Positions 1 to 10,104 are shown, numbered from the stretch's first letter. The stretch is 64,000 bases of DNA from Nocardioides ferulae (GCF_003660455.1 NZ_QZVR01000002.1:62001-126000), one strand, 5' to 3'. Program-made: numbers and translations. The notes: generated by a model from the sequence alone, not told the origin.

Positions 1-420
1 AGCAACGACGAGGCCGTCGGCTTCCTCGCCGACCGGCTCAACCGGCTCGGCGTCGAGAAGCGGCTGCTCGAGCTGGGCGCCGAGGAGGGCGACACGGTGC
101 TGATCGGCGACCCCGACAACTCGGTGGTCTTCGACTTCCGTCCCGGCCTGGACGCCGCCGCCGAGGTGCTCAGCCGGCGCGGCGAGGACAACCGCTTCGA
201 CGAGGCCCGGCCGGCCGCGCGGCGGCGCCGTGCCATCGACGAGGCCATGGGAGACCGCGCCGAGAACGAGACCCGCGCCGACGTGGCGCGCCGCCTCGAC
301 CAGCCCGAGCGCTACGGCCCCACGTCCTACGAGATCGGCGGTGCCGACGACCCTGACTGGGCCGAGGACGACCCGGGCCTGGCGAACGGCCTGGACGACG
401 GCGTGGAGGACGGCCGCTGA
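1..420 (+). CDS. obg: GTPase Obg, C-terminal fragment (5' end outside window)
   Basis: The reading frame is open from base 1 and ends at TGA 418-420, so only the last ~139 residues are present. They match the OCT domain and acidic tail of the ribosome-associated GTPase Obg/CgtA: a segment around [12 protein letters not shown], then GDTVLIG and NSVVFDF, then a charged tail rich in Asp and Glu. Obg acts in 50S ribosome maturation and stress responses. The GTPase G motifs and the N-terminal Obg fold lie upstream of the window. The stop codon overlaps the proB start by one base, and obg-proB is a common actinobacterial pairing, which supports the call. Confidence 0.9.
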   Translation, partial: SNDEAVGFLADRLNRLGVEKRLLELGAEEGDTVLIGDPDNSVVFDFRPGLDAAAEVLSRRGEDNRFDEARPAARRRRAIDEAMGDRAENETRADVARRLDQPERYGPTSYEIGGADDPDWAEDDPGLANGLDDGVEDGR

Positions 421-1535
421 TGGAGCCCCGGCAGCTCGTGCTGGGCGCCCGGCGCGTCGTGGTGAAGGTTGGGTCCTCGTCGCTGACCAGCGCCGCCGGC
501 GGCATCGACCCCGAGCGGGTCCGGGCGCTGGTCGAGGTGCTGGTCGCCGCCCGGGAGCGCGGGGCCGAGGTCGTCCTGGTCTCCTCCGGGGCGATCGCCG
601 CCGGGCTCGCGCCGCTCGGGCTGCGCCGGCGGCCGCGGGCGCTGCCGGTGCAGCAGGCGGCCGCCTCGGTCGGCCAGGGGCTGCTGGTGCACCGCTACAA
701 CGAGGAGCTGGCCCGGCACGGCGTGGTCGCCGGGCAGGTGCTGCTCACCGTCGACGACGTGACCCGCCGCGCGCACTACCGCAACGCCTTCCAGACCCTC
801 GCCAAGCTCCTCGACCTCGGGGTGCTCCCGATCGTCAACGAGAACGACACGGTCGCGACGTCCGAGATCCGGTTCGGCGACAACGACCGGCTGGCCGCGC
901 TGGTCGCCCACCTGGTGCGCGCCGACCTGCTGGTGCTGCTCTCCGACGTCGACGGGCTCTACGACGCCGACCCGTCGGCCCCCGGCTCCTCGATGCTGCG
1001 CGAGGTGCGCGATGCCGACGACCTCGACGGCGTGCGCATCGGCAAGGCCGGCGCCGCGGGGGTCGGCACCGGCGGCATGCAGACCAAGGTCGAGGCAGCC
1101 CGGATCGCCACCGGCGCGGGCATCCCGGTGGTGCTCACCTCCGCCGACCAGGCCGCCGCGGCGCTGGCCGGAGAGCCGGTCGGCACCGTGTTCCACGCCA
1201 CCGGGCGTCGCCGGCCCACGCGGCTGCTGTGGCTGCGCCACGCCACCGAGCCGAAGGGCGCGTTGCTGCTCGACGCCGGCGCAGTGCGTGCCGTGGTGGA
1301 GCGAAGGGCCTCTCTGCTCGCTGCCGGCGTCACCGGGGTGACCGGCACCTTCACGGCGGGCGATCCGGTCGACCTCGCCGGACCCGACGGGGTGCCGGTG
1401 GCCCGCGGACTGGTCAACTTCGACTCCGCCGAGGTGCCGACGCTCGTGGGCCGCTCGACCAAGGAGCTCAAGCGCGAGTTGGGCACCGCCTACGAGCGCG
1501 AGGTCGTGCACCGCGACGACCTCGTGCTCCTGTAG
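420..1535 (+). CDS. proB: Glutamate 5-kinase (proline biosynthesis)
   Basis: 371 aa. ProB phosphorylates L-glutamate to gamma-glutamyl phosphate, the first step of proline synthesis, in the cytoplasm. An amino-acid-kinase domain fills residues ~10-255, with the nucleotide-site motif KVGSSSL at 16-22, NEND at 140-143 and GTGGM at 216-220. A PUA domain follows at ~275-355. The length is normal for the two-domain form. The ATG shares one base with the obg stop codon, so translation is probably coupled. The next proline gene, proA, is not in this stretch. Confidence 0.95.
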   Translation: MEPRQLVLGARRVVVKVGSSSLTSAAGGIDPERVRALVEVLVAARERGAEVVLVSSGAIAAGLAPLGLRRRPRALPVQQAAASVGQGLLVHRYNEELARHGVVAGQVLLTVDDVTRRAHYRNAFQTLAKLLDLGVLPIVNENDTVATSEIRFGDNDRLAALVAHLVRADLLVLLSDVDGLYDADPSAPGSSMLREVRDADDLDGVRIGKAGAAGVGTGGMQTKVEAARIATGAGIPVVLTSADQAAAALAGEPVGTVFHATGRRRPTRLLWLRHATEPKGALLLDAGAVRAVVERRASLLAAGVTGVTGTFTAGDPVDLAGPDGVPVARGLVNFDSAEVPTLVGRSTKELKRELGTAYEREVVHRDDLVLL

Positions 1536-1545
1536 GTCCGCCGGC

Positions 1546-2517
1546 GTGCGCCGGGGCACGGTCGCGCTCTGGGTGCCGCTGCTCGCCCTGCTCGCGGCGG
1601 CGCTGCCGGTGACCGCCGTCCGGTTGCTCGAGCCCGAGGCAGGTCCGGCGGTCCGCCTGGTGGCGTTCACGCCCGTCGCCCTGCCGGCGTACGCCGTGGT
1701 GCTGGGGGTGGCGCTCCCGGCGCTGCTGCGGCGCCGCGGGGTTCGCTCGCCGCTGATCGTCCTGTCCCTGGTCGCGGCGCTCGGCCTCGGGCTGCACGCG
1801 TGGTGGTTCGCGCCGATGGTGCTGGGGCCCAATCCGCCGCCGTCGTCCGAGGCCGACCCCTTCGTCGTGGTGACCGCCAACATCTACGGCGGTGAGGGAG
1901 ACGTCGTCGAGCTGGTCCGGCTGGTCAGCAGCGAGCGCGCCGACCTGCTCGTCGTCGCCGAGGCGAACTCCGCCACCGTGGAGCGGATGGAGAGCGCGGG
2001 TCTCGAACAGGTGCTGCCGCACCGCACCGGTGCCCCCGCCGACGGCCTGGGCGGGACCGTGGTGTTCGCACGCGAGCCGGTCACCGGCGAGAGACAGCTC
2101 GACACGCGGCTCGGCGGCTGGCGGGTCGAGGTGAGCGGGCTGACCCTGCTCGCAGTGCACCCGATGGCGCCCACCGACGAGGCGGCGTGGCGCGCGGACC
2201 ACGCCACGATCCGCGCCGAGGCCAGCGCCCGCGGAGCCGACCTGGTGGTGGGCGACCTCAACGCCACGCTCGACCATGCGGTGCTGCGCCGCCTGCTCGA
2301 CGTCGGCTACCGCGACGCGGCCGAGCTGGCCAACGCGGGCTGGCAGCCGACCTGGCCCGCGAACGGGCTCTTCGAGGTGCTCGGAGTGCCGCTTCCCACC
2401 CTCGCCGCCATCGACCACGTGCTCGTCGGCGAGCGGCTCGCAGTGCTCGGGACCCGGACCGTGGAGCTGGCCGGCACCGACCACCGGGTGCTGGTCGCCG
2501 AGCTCGCGGCCAAGTGA
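1546..2517 (+). CDS. Membrane-anchored endonuclease/exonuclease/phosphatase family protein
   Basis: 323 aa from a GTG start 10 bp after proB. The N-terminal ~95 residues hold about three hydrophobic segments, a usual arrangement for membrane-tethered EEP proteins of actinobacteria. The catalytic domain follows, with the ordered EEP motifs TANIYGG, VVAEAN, a HPMAP histidine segment, GDLNAT and finally IDHVL and GTDHRVL, which supply the metal-binding and catalytic Asn, Asp and His. The substrate cannot be told from sequence; family members cleave nucleic acids, phospholipids or phosphoinositides. A hairpin lies just after the stop. Confidence 0.75.
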   Translation: MRRGTVALWVPLLALLAAALPVTAVRLLEPEAGPAVRLVAFTPVALPAYAVVLGVALPALLRRRGVRSPLIVLSLVAALGLGLHAWWFAPMVLGPNPPPSSEADPFVVVTANIYGGEGDVVELVRLVSSERADLLVVAEANSATVERMESAGLEQVLPHRTGAPADGLGGTVVFAREPVTGERQLDTRLGGWRVEVSGLTLLAVHPMAPTDEAAWRADHATIRAEASARGADLVVGDLNATLDHAVLRRLLDVGYRDAAELANAGWQPTWPANGLFEVLGVPLPTLAAIDHVLVGERLAVLGTRTVELAGTDHRVLVAELAAK

Positions 2518-2522
2518 GCCCC

Positions 2523-2543
2523 GCCCCGGCCTCGCGCCGGGGC
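2523..2543 (+). terminator. Hairpin after the EEP gene
   Basis: Perfect 8-bp arms GCCCCGGC (2523-2530) and GCCGGGGC (2536-2543) with a 5-nt loop, starting 5 bp after the stop at 2517. There is no T-tract. A TACCCT hexamer at 2548-2553, just before the next start, could be a -10 box, so the hairpin may separate two transcripts. Confidence 0.5.
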
Positions 2544-2563
2544 GCCGTACCCTGGAGGTCGCC

Positions 2564-3784
2564 ATGACGCCCGCCACCGACCCCGCGACCTCAGCGACGA
2601 AGCCCCCGCCGGCGCGGGAGACCGTCTATCTCGACCATGCCGCCACCACCCCGGTCCGCCCGGAGGCCGTGGCGGCGATGGCCGCACACCTGCACCGGGT
2701 CGGCAACCCCAGCTCGCTGCACGCCTCCGGCCGGTGGGCGCGACGGGTGGTGGAGGAGTCCCGCGAGGCCATTGCCGGTGCGGTCGGCTGCCGTCCGGGC
2801 GAGGTGGTGTTCACCTCCGGCGGCACCGAGTCCGACAACCTGGCGGTCAAGGGCAGCTTCTGGTCCCGCCGAGACGCCGATCCCCGTCGCACCCGGGTGC
2901 TCACCTCCGCCGTCGAGCACCACGCGGTGCTCGACGCGGTGCACTGGCTGGCGGAGCGGGAGGGCGCCGACGTCGAGCTGCTGCCGGTCGACCGGCACGG
3001 TCGCCTCGACGTCTCGGCGCTGCGCGAGTCCGTCGAGCGCGACCCCGACACGGTGGCGCTGGTGACGCTGATGTGGGCCAACAACGAGGTCGGCACCCTC
3101 CAGCCGATCGACGAGGTGGTCGCGATCGCCCACGAGCACGGCATCCCGGTGCACACCGACGCCGTGCAGGCGGTCGGGGCGGTGCCGGTCGACTTCGCCG
3201 CCTCCGGGGTCGACGCGCTCACCCTCACCGGCCACAAGCTGGGCGGACCCTACGGCGTCGGCGCCCTGGTGGTGCGGCGCGAGGTCTCGCTGACCCCCCT
3301 CATCCACGGTGGCGGGCAGGAGCGCGACATCCGCAGCGGCACCCTGGCCACCCCGGCGATCGCGGGCCTGGCCGCCGCGGTCGAACTGGCGGTCGAGCAG
3401 CAGGCCGAGCACGCCGCGGCGCTCGAAGCCCTGCGCGGAGACCTCGTAGCCGGCGTCCGCCACGCCGTGCCGGACGCGGTGGTCAACGGCCACCCCGTGC
3501 ACCGACTGCCCGGCAACGCCCACCTCCGGTTCCCCGGCTGCGAGGGCGACTCGCTGCTGATGCTGCTCGACGCCCGCGGCATCGAGTGCTCGACCGGCTC
3601 GGCCTGCTCGGCGGGCGTGCCGCAGGCCTCCCACGTGCTGCTGGCGATGGGGTGCACCGACACCGAGGCGCGCAGCTCGCTGCGCTTCTCGCTGGGCCGC
3701 ACCAGCACCGCTGCCGACGTGGCCGCGCTCGTCGAGGCGATCGGCCCCGCGGTCGAGCGGGCGCGGGCCGCGAAGGCGCCGTGA
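2564..3784 (+). CDS. Cysteine desulfurase (IscS/NifS-like)
   Basis: 406 aa, a fold-type I PLP enzyme that takes sulfur from L-cysteine as a persulfide for Fe-S clusters and tRNA thiolation. Visible motifs are YLDHAATTP at the start of the fold, the TGHKLGG segment with the PLP lysine at ~225, and the catalytic-loop cysteine ~348 in STGSACSAG. The ATG at 2564 follows a TGGAGG ribosome-binding site; longer upstream frames lack family similarity. Its stop overlaps the mnmA GTG (GTGA). Pairing with mnmA suggests it supplies sulfur for tRNA 2-thiouridine, as iscS-mnmA does in mycobacteria. Confidence 0.92.
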   Translation: MTPATDPATSATKPPPARETVYLDHAATTPVRPEAVAAMAAHLHRVGNPSSLHASGRWARRVVEESREAIAGAVGCRPGEVVFTSGGTESDNLAVKGSFWSRRDADPRRTRVLTSAVEHHAVLDAVHWLAEREGADVELLPVDRHGRLDVSALRESVERDPDTVALVTLMWANNEVGTLQPIDEVVAIAHEHGIPVHTDAVQAVGAVPVDFAASGVDALTLTGHKLGGPYGVGALVVRREVSLTPLIHGGGQERDIRSGTLATPAIAGLAAAVELAVEQQAEHAAALEALRGDLVAGVRHAVPDAVVNGHPVHRLPGNAHLRFPGCEGDSLLMLLDARGIECSTGSACSAGVPQASHVLLAMGCTDTEARSSLRFSLGRTSTAADVAALVEAIGPAVERARAAKAP

Positions 3785-4959
3785 CCGGCTCGCTCCGGGT
3801 CGTCGCGGCGATGTCCGGCGGCGTCGACTCCGCGGTGGCCGCCGCGCGGGCCGTCGAGGCCGGACACGACGTGACCGGGGTCCACCTGGCGCTGTCGCGC
3901 AACCCGGCGTCCTACCGCTCCGGCGCCCGCGGCTGCTGCACGATCGAGGACAGCAACGACGCCCGCCGGGCCGCCGACGTCATCGGCATCCCCTTCTACG
4001 TCTGGGACCTCAGCGACCGGTTCCACACCGACGTGGTCGAGGACTTCATGGACGAGTACGCCGCCGGCCGCACCCCCAACCCGTGCCTGCGCTGCAACGA
4101 GAAGATCAAGTTCGCGGCGGTGCTCGACCGGGCCCTCGCGCTCGGCTTCGACGCGGTCGCCACCGGCCACTACGCGACCCTGCGCCCCGGCCCGGCCGGC
4201 GACGGCCTGGTCGAGCTCCACCGCGCCGCCGACGCCGGCAAGGACCAGTCCTACGTGCTCGGCGTGCTCGACCAGCAGCAGCTGCGGCACTCGATCTTCC
4301 CGCTCGGCGACACCCCCAAGAGCGAGGTGCGGCGCGAGGCGGCCGAGCGGGGGCTGTTGGTCGCCGACAAGCCCGACAGCCACGACATCTGCTTCGTCGC
4401 CGACGGCGACAACGCCGGGTGGCTGAAGGAGAAGCTCGGTGAGCGGGCCCCCAACACCGGCGGCGAGATCGTCGACGACGCCACCGGAGAGGTGCTCGGC
4501 CGGCACGACGGCACCGTCGGGTTCACCATCGGCCAGCGCAAGGGCCTGCGGATCGGACGGCCCGCCGCCGACGGCCGGCCGCGGTTCGTGCTCGACATCG
4601 AGCCGGTCTCCGGCGCGGTGCGGGTCGGTCCGCGCGAACGGCTCGCCGTCGACGGCCTCACCGGCATCCGGCCACGATGGTGCGGCGCCGCGCCGAGCCA
4701 GCCGCTGCACGGCACCGTCCAGCTGCGCGCCCACGGCGACGAGCACCGCGCGGTCGTGCGCGTGGTCCCCGACCCTGACGGCCCAGACGGTCCCGGCAGC
4801 CTTGGCGAGCGGGTCGACGTCGAGCTCCTCGACCCGGCGTTCGGCATCGCGCCCGGCCAGGCGGTGGTCGTCTACGACGGCACTCGCGTCGTCGGCTCCG
4901 CCACGATCTCGACCACCCGTTCGGCCACCCGCCGAGCCGACCAGGGAGTCCGCGCATGA
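3781..4959 (+). CDS. mnmA: tRNA 2-thiouridine(34) synthase MnmA
   Basis: 392 aa, cytoplasmic. MnmA adenylates U34 of Lys, Glu and Gln tRNAs and installs sulfur at C2. The PP-loop motif SGGVDS is at residues 12-17. The two working cysteines are visible: C102 in NPCLRC and C204 in HDICFVAD. The QRKGL segment precedes the C-terminal beta barrel. The GTG start at 3781 overlaps the stop of the cysteine desulfurase, its likely sulfur donor, and its own stop overlaps the next ATG. The start is placed so that SGGVDS sits near the N-terminus, as in the family. Confidence 0.95.
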   Translation: MTGSLRVVAAMSGGVDSAVAAARAVEAGHDVTGVHLALSRNPASYRSGARGCCTIEDSNDARRAADVIGIPFYVWDLSDRFHTDVVEDFMDEYAAGRTPNPCLRCNEKIKFAAVLDRALALGFDAVATGHYATLRPGPAGDGLVELHRAADAGKDQSYVLGVLDQQQLRHSIFPLGDTPKSEVRREAAERGLLVADKPDSHDICFVADGDNAGWLKEKLGERAPNTGGEIVDDATGEVLGRHDGTVGFTIGQRKGLRIGRPAADGRPRFVLDIEPVSGAVRVGPRERLAVDGLTGIRPRWCGAAPSQPLHGTVQLRAHGDEHRAVVRVVPDPDGPDGPGSLGERVDVELLDPAFGIAPGQAVVVYDGTRVVGSATISTTRSATRRADQGVRA

Positions 4960-5969
4960 CGCTCGCGAGCGGGGTCGGCTCGATGCCCGGCGCCGACCAG
5001 CATGACTACGACGAGGCGGTGCGCGTCGTGCTCGGCGAGCTCGCCGACGAGCACGGCCTGCCGCACCTGCCCGAGGTGCCGGGCCGGGGGGCCACCGCCT
5101 CGATGACCGGCCGCAGCGTCGCGGTGCTCGCCGAGCTCGACGCCGACCTCCAACCTGCCGGCTGGCGGCTCACCGGCACCGGCGGCGCCCCCGGCGTCGA
5201 CCACCGCCGCGCGCGCAGCCTGCTGGCGCAGGACCTCGACGGGCTGGAAGAGCGGGCGCAGGGGCTCACCGGCGCGTTCAAGCTGCAGGTCTCCGGCCCG
5301 TGGACCCTGGCCGCCACCGTGGAGCGCCCTCGCGGCGACCGGATCCTCGCCGACCACGGCGCCCGTCGCGACCTCGCGCACGCGCTGGCCGAGGGGCTGC
5401 GCGACCACGTCCGCGACGTGCGCCGCCGGCTACCCGGTGTGGACCGGCTGGTCGTCCAGGTCGACGAGCCCGCTCTGCCGGCTGTGCTGGGTGGCCGGGT
5501 GCCGACGGCGTCCGGCTTCTCACGCCATCGCAGCGTCGACCTGCCGGAGGCCTCCGACCTGCTCGCCGCCGTGCTGGGCGCGGTCACCGACGAGGGCGCC
5601 GAGGCATGGGTCCACTCCTGCGCGGCGGGCACGCCGCTCGGAGTGCTGCGCGGAGCAGGCGCGCAGGGACTCGCCGTCGACCTGGCCGTGCTGTCGGCCG
5701 CCGACCACGACGTCCTGGCCGAGAACCTGGAGGCGGGTGGCTCCGTGGCGCTGGGCCTGGTGCCGGCCGTCTCGGAGGCGGCCGTGCCCGACGACGGCCG
5801 GCTCACGGAGGCCGCCGTGCGCTGGCTCGACATGCTCGGCCTCGACCCCGGCGAGCTCGGCGACCGGCTGGTGCTCACCCCGTCCTGCGGCCTGGCCGGC
5901 GCCTCTGCTGCCCGCGCGGCGGGGCTGCTGCGGGCGCTGCACCGGGCTGCCGGCAACATCTCCGCCTGA
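4956..5969 (+). CDS. MetE-like (cobalamin-independent methionine synthase C-terminal domain) protein
   Basis: 337 aa, about half the length of full MetE, and resembling only the C-terminal catalytic barrel. It opens with [11 protein letters not shown], has QVDEPALPA in the middle, HSC (His-x-Cys) around residue 220 and TPSCGLAG near the end. These are the substrate- and zinc-ligand positions of the MetE/UROD-like barrel. Short MetE-like proteins sit between mnmA and ligA in many actinobacteria, and their true methyl donor and acceptor are not settled. The ATG overlaps the mnmA stop (ATGA), so the gene is co-expressed with the thiolation pair. Confidence 0.75.
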   Translation: MTLASGVGSMPGADQHDYDEAVRVVLGELADEHGLPHLPEVPGRGATASMTGRSVAVLAELDADLQPAGWRLTGTGGAPGVDHRRARSLLAQDLDGLEERAQGLTGAFKLQVSGPWTLAATVERPRGDRILADHGARRDLAHALAEGLRDHVRDVRRRLPGVDRLVVQVDEPALPAVLGGRVPTASGFSRHRSVDLPEASDLLAAVLGAVTDEGAEAWVHSCAAGTPLGVLRGAGAQGLAVDLAVLSAADHDVLAENLEAGGSVALGLVPAVSEAAVPDDGRLTEAAVRWLDMLGLDPGELGDRLVLTPSCGLAGASAARAAGLLRALHRAAGNISA

Positions 5970-5995
5970 CCGAGCCTCGTCTCTCGGGAGGCTCC

Positions 5996-7138
5996 ATGCT
6001 GCATCCGACGCGCCTCGTGCGCCTGATCGCGCTCGCCTGCGCCGTGGCGCTCGCGGCGACAGCCTGTGGCGACGACACCGCCGGCGACCTGCCGGCCGGT
6101 GGGGGAGACGTGCCGATCACCTCCAGGGCGGTGGCGGCCGTGGCGTTCGAGCACGTGCCGCTCACGTCCGACGCCGGAGCCACCTGGACCGGCCGTGACG
6201 ATACCCCGGGCACCGTCGGGGCCGACCTGCGCTACGACGCCGACGGCGAGTACGACGGCGACCTGCTCAGCGTGGTCGTGGCGCCTGCCGATGGGGACGC
6301 CCCGGCGTGCGAGCCCGACGACCCGCAGTGTGAGGCGCGCGAGGTCGACGGCGGCACGCTGCTGCTGGCCTGGGATGAGGTCGCGCCCGAGGAGGACCCC
6401 GGCTACGTGGCGGTCGCCATGGACCGCGGCGACGAGGTCGTCTCGGTCCTCCTCGCCGGTGACGAGATCACCGGCGACCCGCGCGAGCAGGACCTGCGGT
6501 TCTCCGTGGAGACCCTCGAGGAGCTGGCCCAGGACGAGCGGCTCGGGCTCACCACCAGCCAGGCGGTCGTCGACGCGGGCGAGGAGCTCGAGGACTGGAC
6601 GGGCGGCGAGCAGGACCCCACCCGCTTCGACCGGGTGCCGGCCACCGACACCGCGACCTCGCACGCCTACTTCCTGACCCGTGGCGGTTACCTCGACTAC
6701 ACGCAGCCGGTGCCGTCACAGGTGCGCGACGAGCTCGGACCCGGCGCGATCGGGTCGCGGTTCACCCAGGACGGTCGGCCCGCGCTGGTTGTCGACGTCC
6801 TCGTGGTCGAGGGGCGACCGGCCTGGCTGCGCGGCGACCCGTGTGCGGACGGCCGGTTCGGCTCGTGCCAGCGCGCCGGTGAGGGCCGACGGGGGCCGCT
6901 CTACCTGATGTGGCGGCCGGGCCCGGAGAGTTCCGGTGGGGTCGTGTGGGCCGTCGGGTTGCGTCGCGACGAGACCGTCGCCGTCCGGATGAGCGGGTTC
7001 GAGGTGCCGGCGTCGCTGACCGAGGTCAAGTCCGACATCGAGTGGTCGGTCATCGTCAGCCGGGTGCTCTCCAGCGGTCGCCTGGGCACCACCACGACCC
7101 GCGAGGTCGTCGACTTCGTGCTGCAGACGGAGGAGTGA
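5996..7138 (+). CDS. Predicted lipoprotein of unknown function
   Basis: 380 aa. The N-terminus is a lipoprotein signal: basic HPTRLVR, a hydrophobic stretch, then AATAC with the lipidated cysteine at residue 24. The mature part is acidic, soluble and without membrane segments, and was probably exported and anchored to the outer face of the cytoplasmic membrane. I recognise no domain. The start follows a GGGAGG site; the frame is open further upstream, but the signal peptide fixes this ATG. It may be transcribed with the MetE-like gene 26 bp upstream. Confidence 0.6.
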   Translation: MLHPTRLVRLIALACAVALAATACGDDTAGDLPAGGGDVPITSRAVAAVAFEHVPLTSDAGATWTGRDDTPGTVGADLRYDADGEYDGDLLSVVVAPADGDAPACEPDDPQCEAREVDGGTLLLAWDEVAPEEDPGYVAVAMDRGDEVVSVLLAGDEITGDPREQDLRFSVETLEELAQDERLGLTTSQAVVDAGEELEDWTGGEQDPTRFDRVPATDTATSHAYFLTRGGYLDYTQPVPSQVRDELGPGAIGSRFTQDGRPALVVDVLVVEGRPAWLRGDPCADGRFGSCQRAGEGRRGPLYLMWRPGPESSGGVVWAVGLRRDETVAVRMSGFEVPASLTEVKSDIEWSVIVSRVLSSGRLGTTTTREVVDFVLQTEE

Positions 7139-7211
7139 GCGCCGGCATCCAACGCGCTGACGGCGGGTACCGGGTCGGGGTCACTGCACGCGAGCACGTA
7201 GGGGAGAGACC

Positions 7212-7748
7212 ATGGCCGACCTGACCGGCAAGACCGTCGCGATCATCGCCACCGACTTCTTCGAGGAGCCCGAGCTGGTGCAGCCGCGCGACGAGCTGCG
7301 GGCCGCCGGCGCCCAGGTGCGGGTCTTCTCGAACCAGACCGACCCGATCCAGGCGGTCCAGGGCGACACCGACCCCAGCTCGAAGGTGCCCGTCGACGGC
7401 ACCTTCGAGGACCTCGACGTCGCGGGCATCGACGCGCTCGTCGTGCCGGGCGGCACGGTCAACGCCGACCGGATCCGGGTGGAGGAGCACGCGCAGCGGA
7501 TCGTGCGCGAGGTCGCCGAGGCCGGCAAGCCGCTGGCGGTGATCTGCCACGGCCCCTGGCTGCTGGTCTCCGCCGGCCTGGTGCGCGGTCGCCGGCTGAC
7601 CAGCTATCCGAGCCTGGCCGACGACGTGCGCAACGCCGGCGGCGAGTGGGTCGACGAGGAGGTCGTCGTTGACGGCAACCTGATCACCAGCCGCAACCCC
7701 GGCGACCTGCCGGCGTTCGTGAAGGCCCTGGAGGACGCGCTGGCCTGA
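7212..7748 (+). CDS. DJ-1/PfpI family protein
   Basis: 178 aa. Class I glutamine-amidotransferase-like fold of the DJ-1/PfpI type. The nucleophile-elbow cysteine is in AVICHGPWLL (~residue 113), and the conserved early glutamate is in FFEEPEL. The family includes deglycases, stress chaperones and proteases, so the activity is not fixed by sequence. The CHGPW form is typical of bacterial general-stress members such as YhbO/YraA. A strong GGGGAGAG site lies 4-5 bases before the ATG. A bidirectional hairpin separates it from the convergent transporter gene. Confidence 0.85.
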   Translation: MADLTGKTVAIIATDFFEEPELVQPRDELRAAGAQVRVFSNQTDPIQAVQGDTDPSSKVPVDGTFEDLDVAGIDALVVPGGTVNADRIRVEEHAQRIVREVAEAGKPLAVICHGPWLLVSAGLVRGRRLTSYPSLADDVRNAGGEWVDEEVVVDGNLITSRNPGDLPAFVKALEDALA

Positions 7749-7779
7749 CGGCGGGGCCAACGCAGGCCAGGGACGACGG

Positions 7780-7818
7780 ACGAGGGGCCGCTCGGAGCGT
7801 GTCCGGGTGGCCCCTCGT
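7780..7818. terminator. Bidirectional terminator between DJ-1/PfpI and MFS genes
   Basis: Perfect 10-bp inverted repeat, ACGAGGGGCC (7780-7789) and GGCCCCTCGT (7809-7818), with a 19-nt loop, lying between two convergent stops (7748 and 7844). It can form on either transcript. Confidence 0.7.
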
Positions 7819-7843
7819 GCTGGGGGGAGGCGCGAAGCCGGCG

Positions 7844-9496
7844 TCAGCCGATGTGCACCGGGGCAGCCTCCGGGCCGTCGGTGGCCAGCTCCTCGTGCTT
7901 GACGTTGAGGAACAGCCAGGTGGCCACCGAGCCGACCAGGATCAGCCCGGCGCCCACCAGGAACGCCGCGGTGGCGCCGTCGGTGAACGATCCGAGGAAC
8001 GCGAGCTTTCCGATGGCCTCCGGGCTCGCGCCCTGTGCTCCGAGCTCGCCGGCGATCCGGGTCGCCTTCTCGTCGCCCGCGTTGAGGGCGACCGTGCTCA
8101 GGATCGCCAGGCCGAGCGCCCCACCGACCTGCTGCATCGTGTTGAGCACGCCGGACCCGATGCCTGCCTCCTCGGGACGCAGGTGGTGCACCGCGGTCAG
8201 GGTCAGCGGCACGAACACCGCGCCCATGCCCACCGCCATCAGCACGATGAACGGGAAGATCGAGGTCCAGTAGTTGACCCCCTCGCCGAGGGGGTTGTCC
8301 GCGGTCACGGCCAGCAGGTCGGCGGTGGAGTCGGGCACCGACAGTCGTGAGAACCCGACCAGGGCGACCATCGCCATCAGGGTGCCGACGCCGGCCAGCC
8401 AGCGCGGGTCGATGCGGTTGACCAGGTTGGACGAGAGTCCGGCACCGAACACGATGCCCAGCGAGAACGGCAGGAACGCGAACCCGGTGGTCAGCGGGCT
8501 GTAGCCCACCACCTGCTGGATGAACAGGCTGAGGAAGTAGAACATCGCGAACATCGCCGCGGGCACGAGAGCCATCACCCCGAAGCTGGTCGCCCGGGTG
8601 CGGTTGGCGAAGACCCGGATCGGCAGCAGCGGGTGTGCGACGCGGGCCTCGACGAACCCGAACACCGCGAGCAGCGCCGCGCCGCCGGCGAGTGAGGCGA
8701 TCGTCCAGGTGTCGCCCCAGCCGTGGTCCGCCTCACCGGCCCGGCTGAAGCCGTAGACCAGCCCGAGCAGACCCAGGGTGCCGGTGATGGCACCGGGGAC
8801 GTCGAGCTGGCCCGGGTGGGACTCGGACTCGGGGAGGAAGCGTGGTGCCAGCGCGGCGGCGGCCAGGCCGATCGGCACGTTGATGAGGAACGTCATCCGC
8901 CACCCGTCGACGTCGAAGAGGCCGAGGAAGCTGTCGGTGCCGGTCAGCCAGCCGCCGAGGATCAGGCCGACCGCGGCGCCGGCCCCGGACATCGCGGCGT
9001 ACACCGCGAACGCCCGGTTGCGCGCCGGCCCGGCCGGGAACGTCGTCGTGATCAGCGCCAGGGCGGCGGGGGACGCGAGCGCGGCACCGAGTCCCTGCAG
9101 ACCGCGGGCGCCGAGCAGCAGGCCCTCATTGGTGGCCAGACCACCGAGGAGGGAGGCGACCGCGAACGTGGCCAGGCCGGCCATGAAGACGCGGCGGCGA
9201 CCGTAGAGGTCTCCGAGCCGGCCGCCGAGCAGCAGCAGCCCGCCGAAGGCGAGGGCGTAGCCGGTGACGATCCAGGTCAGGTTGGCGGCGTCGATGTTCA
9301 GGTCGGCGCCGATGTAGGGGAGGGCGATGTTGGCGATGGTGGCGTCGAGCACCACCATCAGCTGGGCCACCGAGATCAGCACGAGGGCCCAGCCGAGGCG
9401 GGAGTGCCCCGGCGGGCTGTCGGTGGTCGACTCCGGTGCCGCCGCGAGCGCCACGTCGGCGTCCGCGAGGTCCCGGGTCTGGGGGACGTCGGTCAT
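7844..9496 (-). CDS. MFS drug exporter, DHA2 (EmrB/QacA) type, 14 TM
   Basis: 550 aa integral membrane protein. About 14 hydrophobic segments can be counted, the DHA2 layout. The motif-A region GGRLGDLYGRRR lies between TM2 and TM3, and IVTGYALAFGGL is typical of QacA/EmrB-like antiporters. It probably exports lipophilic or cationic compounds using proton motive force. The ATG at 9496 has a GGAGGAG site and overlaps the stop of the upstream tetR (ATGA); a much longer open frame upstream is only shadow coding over tetR. Control is likely through the TetR repressor and the palindrome near 10.17 kb. Confidence 0.9.
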   Translation of the reverse strand: MTDVPQTRDLADADVALAAAPESTTDSPPGHSRLGWALVLISVAQLMVVLDATIANIALPYIGADLNIDAANLTWIVTGYALAFGGLLLLGGRLGDLYGRRRVFMAGLATFAVASLLGGLATNEGLLLGARGLQGLGAALASPAALALITTTFPAGPARNRAFAVYAAMSGAGAAVGLILGGWLTGTDSFLGLFDVDGWRMTFLINVPIGLAAAALAPRFLPESESHPGQLDVPGAITGTLGLLGLVYGFSRAGEADHGWGDTWTIASLAGGAALLAVFGFVEARVAHPLLPIRVFANRTRATSFGVMALVPAAMFAMFYFLSLFIQQVVGYSPLTTGFAFLPFSLGIVFGAGLSSNLVNRIDPRWLAGVGTLMAMVALVGFSRLSVPDSTADLLAVTADNPLGEGVNYWTSIFPFIVLMAVGMGAVFVPLTLTAVHHLRPEEAGIGSGVLNTMQQVGGALGLAILSTVALNAGDEKATRIAGELGAQGASPEAIGKLAFLGSFTDGATAAFLVGAGLILVGSVATWLFLNVKHEELATDGPEAAPVHIG

Positions 9497-10104
9497 GAAG
9501 GGGTCTCCTCCGGTCGGGGGTGTGAGCCGCGGGTGGCGGCGGGAAGGACGATCCGGTCGAGCACGCGCTCGACCAGGCTCTGGTCGGGGCAGTCCCCGAG
9601 CACGAACACGCGGTGCAGGACCATGCCGGGCAGCGCCGACTCCAGGAGGTCGAGATCGGCGTCGGGGTCGATCTCGCCGCGCTCCCGGGCCCGCTCCCAC
9701 ACCTGGCGGGAGAGGGCGACCTTGGGGGCGATGACGTCGCGGCGGAAGGCGTCGGCGAAGTCCTGGTCTCGGGTGATGGCGGTGATCACGCTGCCGAACA
9801 GCGCGATGTTGCCGGGGCAGACGAAGCCGTCGAGCCCGCAGAAGACTTCGAGCAGGTCGCCGCGCAGGGTGCCGGTCTCGGGCAGGGTCGTGGGGGCCTT
9901 GCTCACCAGCAGTGCGTCGACCACGAGCCGGGCCTTGCTGCTCCAGCGGCGATAGAGCGTCGCCTTGGACGCGCGCGCCCGCGCGGCCACGGCGTCCATG
10001 GTGAGCCGGTCGTAGCCGACCTCGGCGAGCACCTCGAGGGTCGCTTCGAAGATCTCGTGCTCGCGCTCGCCCTCGATGCGGGGGCGTTCGGGGCTGGGGG
10101 TCAT
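9493..10104 (-). CDS. TetR family transcriptional repressor of the MFS exporter
   Basis: 203 aa. The N-terminal helix-turn-helix (~residues 15-60) is of TetR type, with LTMDAVAARA followed by the recognition helix SKATLYRRW. The C-terminal ligand-binding domain is divergent, as usual. The ATG at 10104 is preferred over a GTG at 10119 because GTGAGG lies 9 bases upstream of the ATG and nothing similar precedes the GTG. The gene is first in a two-gene operon with the exporter, and its stop overlaps the exporter start. A 27-bp perfect palindrome 54 bp upstream is the likely operator, which gives autoregulation. Confidence 0.88.
   Translation of the reverse strand: MTPSPERPRIEGEREHEIFEATLEVLAEVGYDRLTMDAVAARARASKATLYRRWSSKARLVVDALLVSKAPTTLPETGTLRGDLLEVFCGLDGFVCPGNIALFGSVITAITRDQDFADAFRRDVIAPKVALSRQVWERARERGEIDPDADLDLLESALPGMVLHRVFVLGDCPDQSLVERVLDRIVLPAATRGSHPRPEETPS

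Noticed and set aside
7139..7211. tRNA or small RNA in short intergenic gaps
   Set aside because: No cloverleaf-like pattern, T-loop (GGTTCGAATCC) or CCA end was found here or in other gaps.
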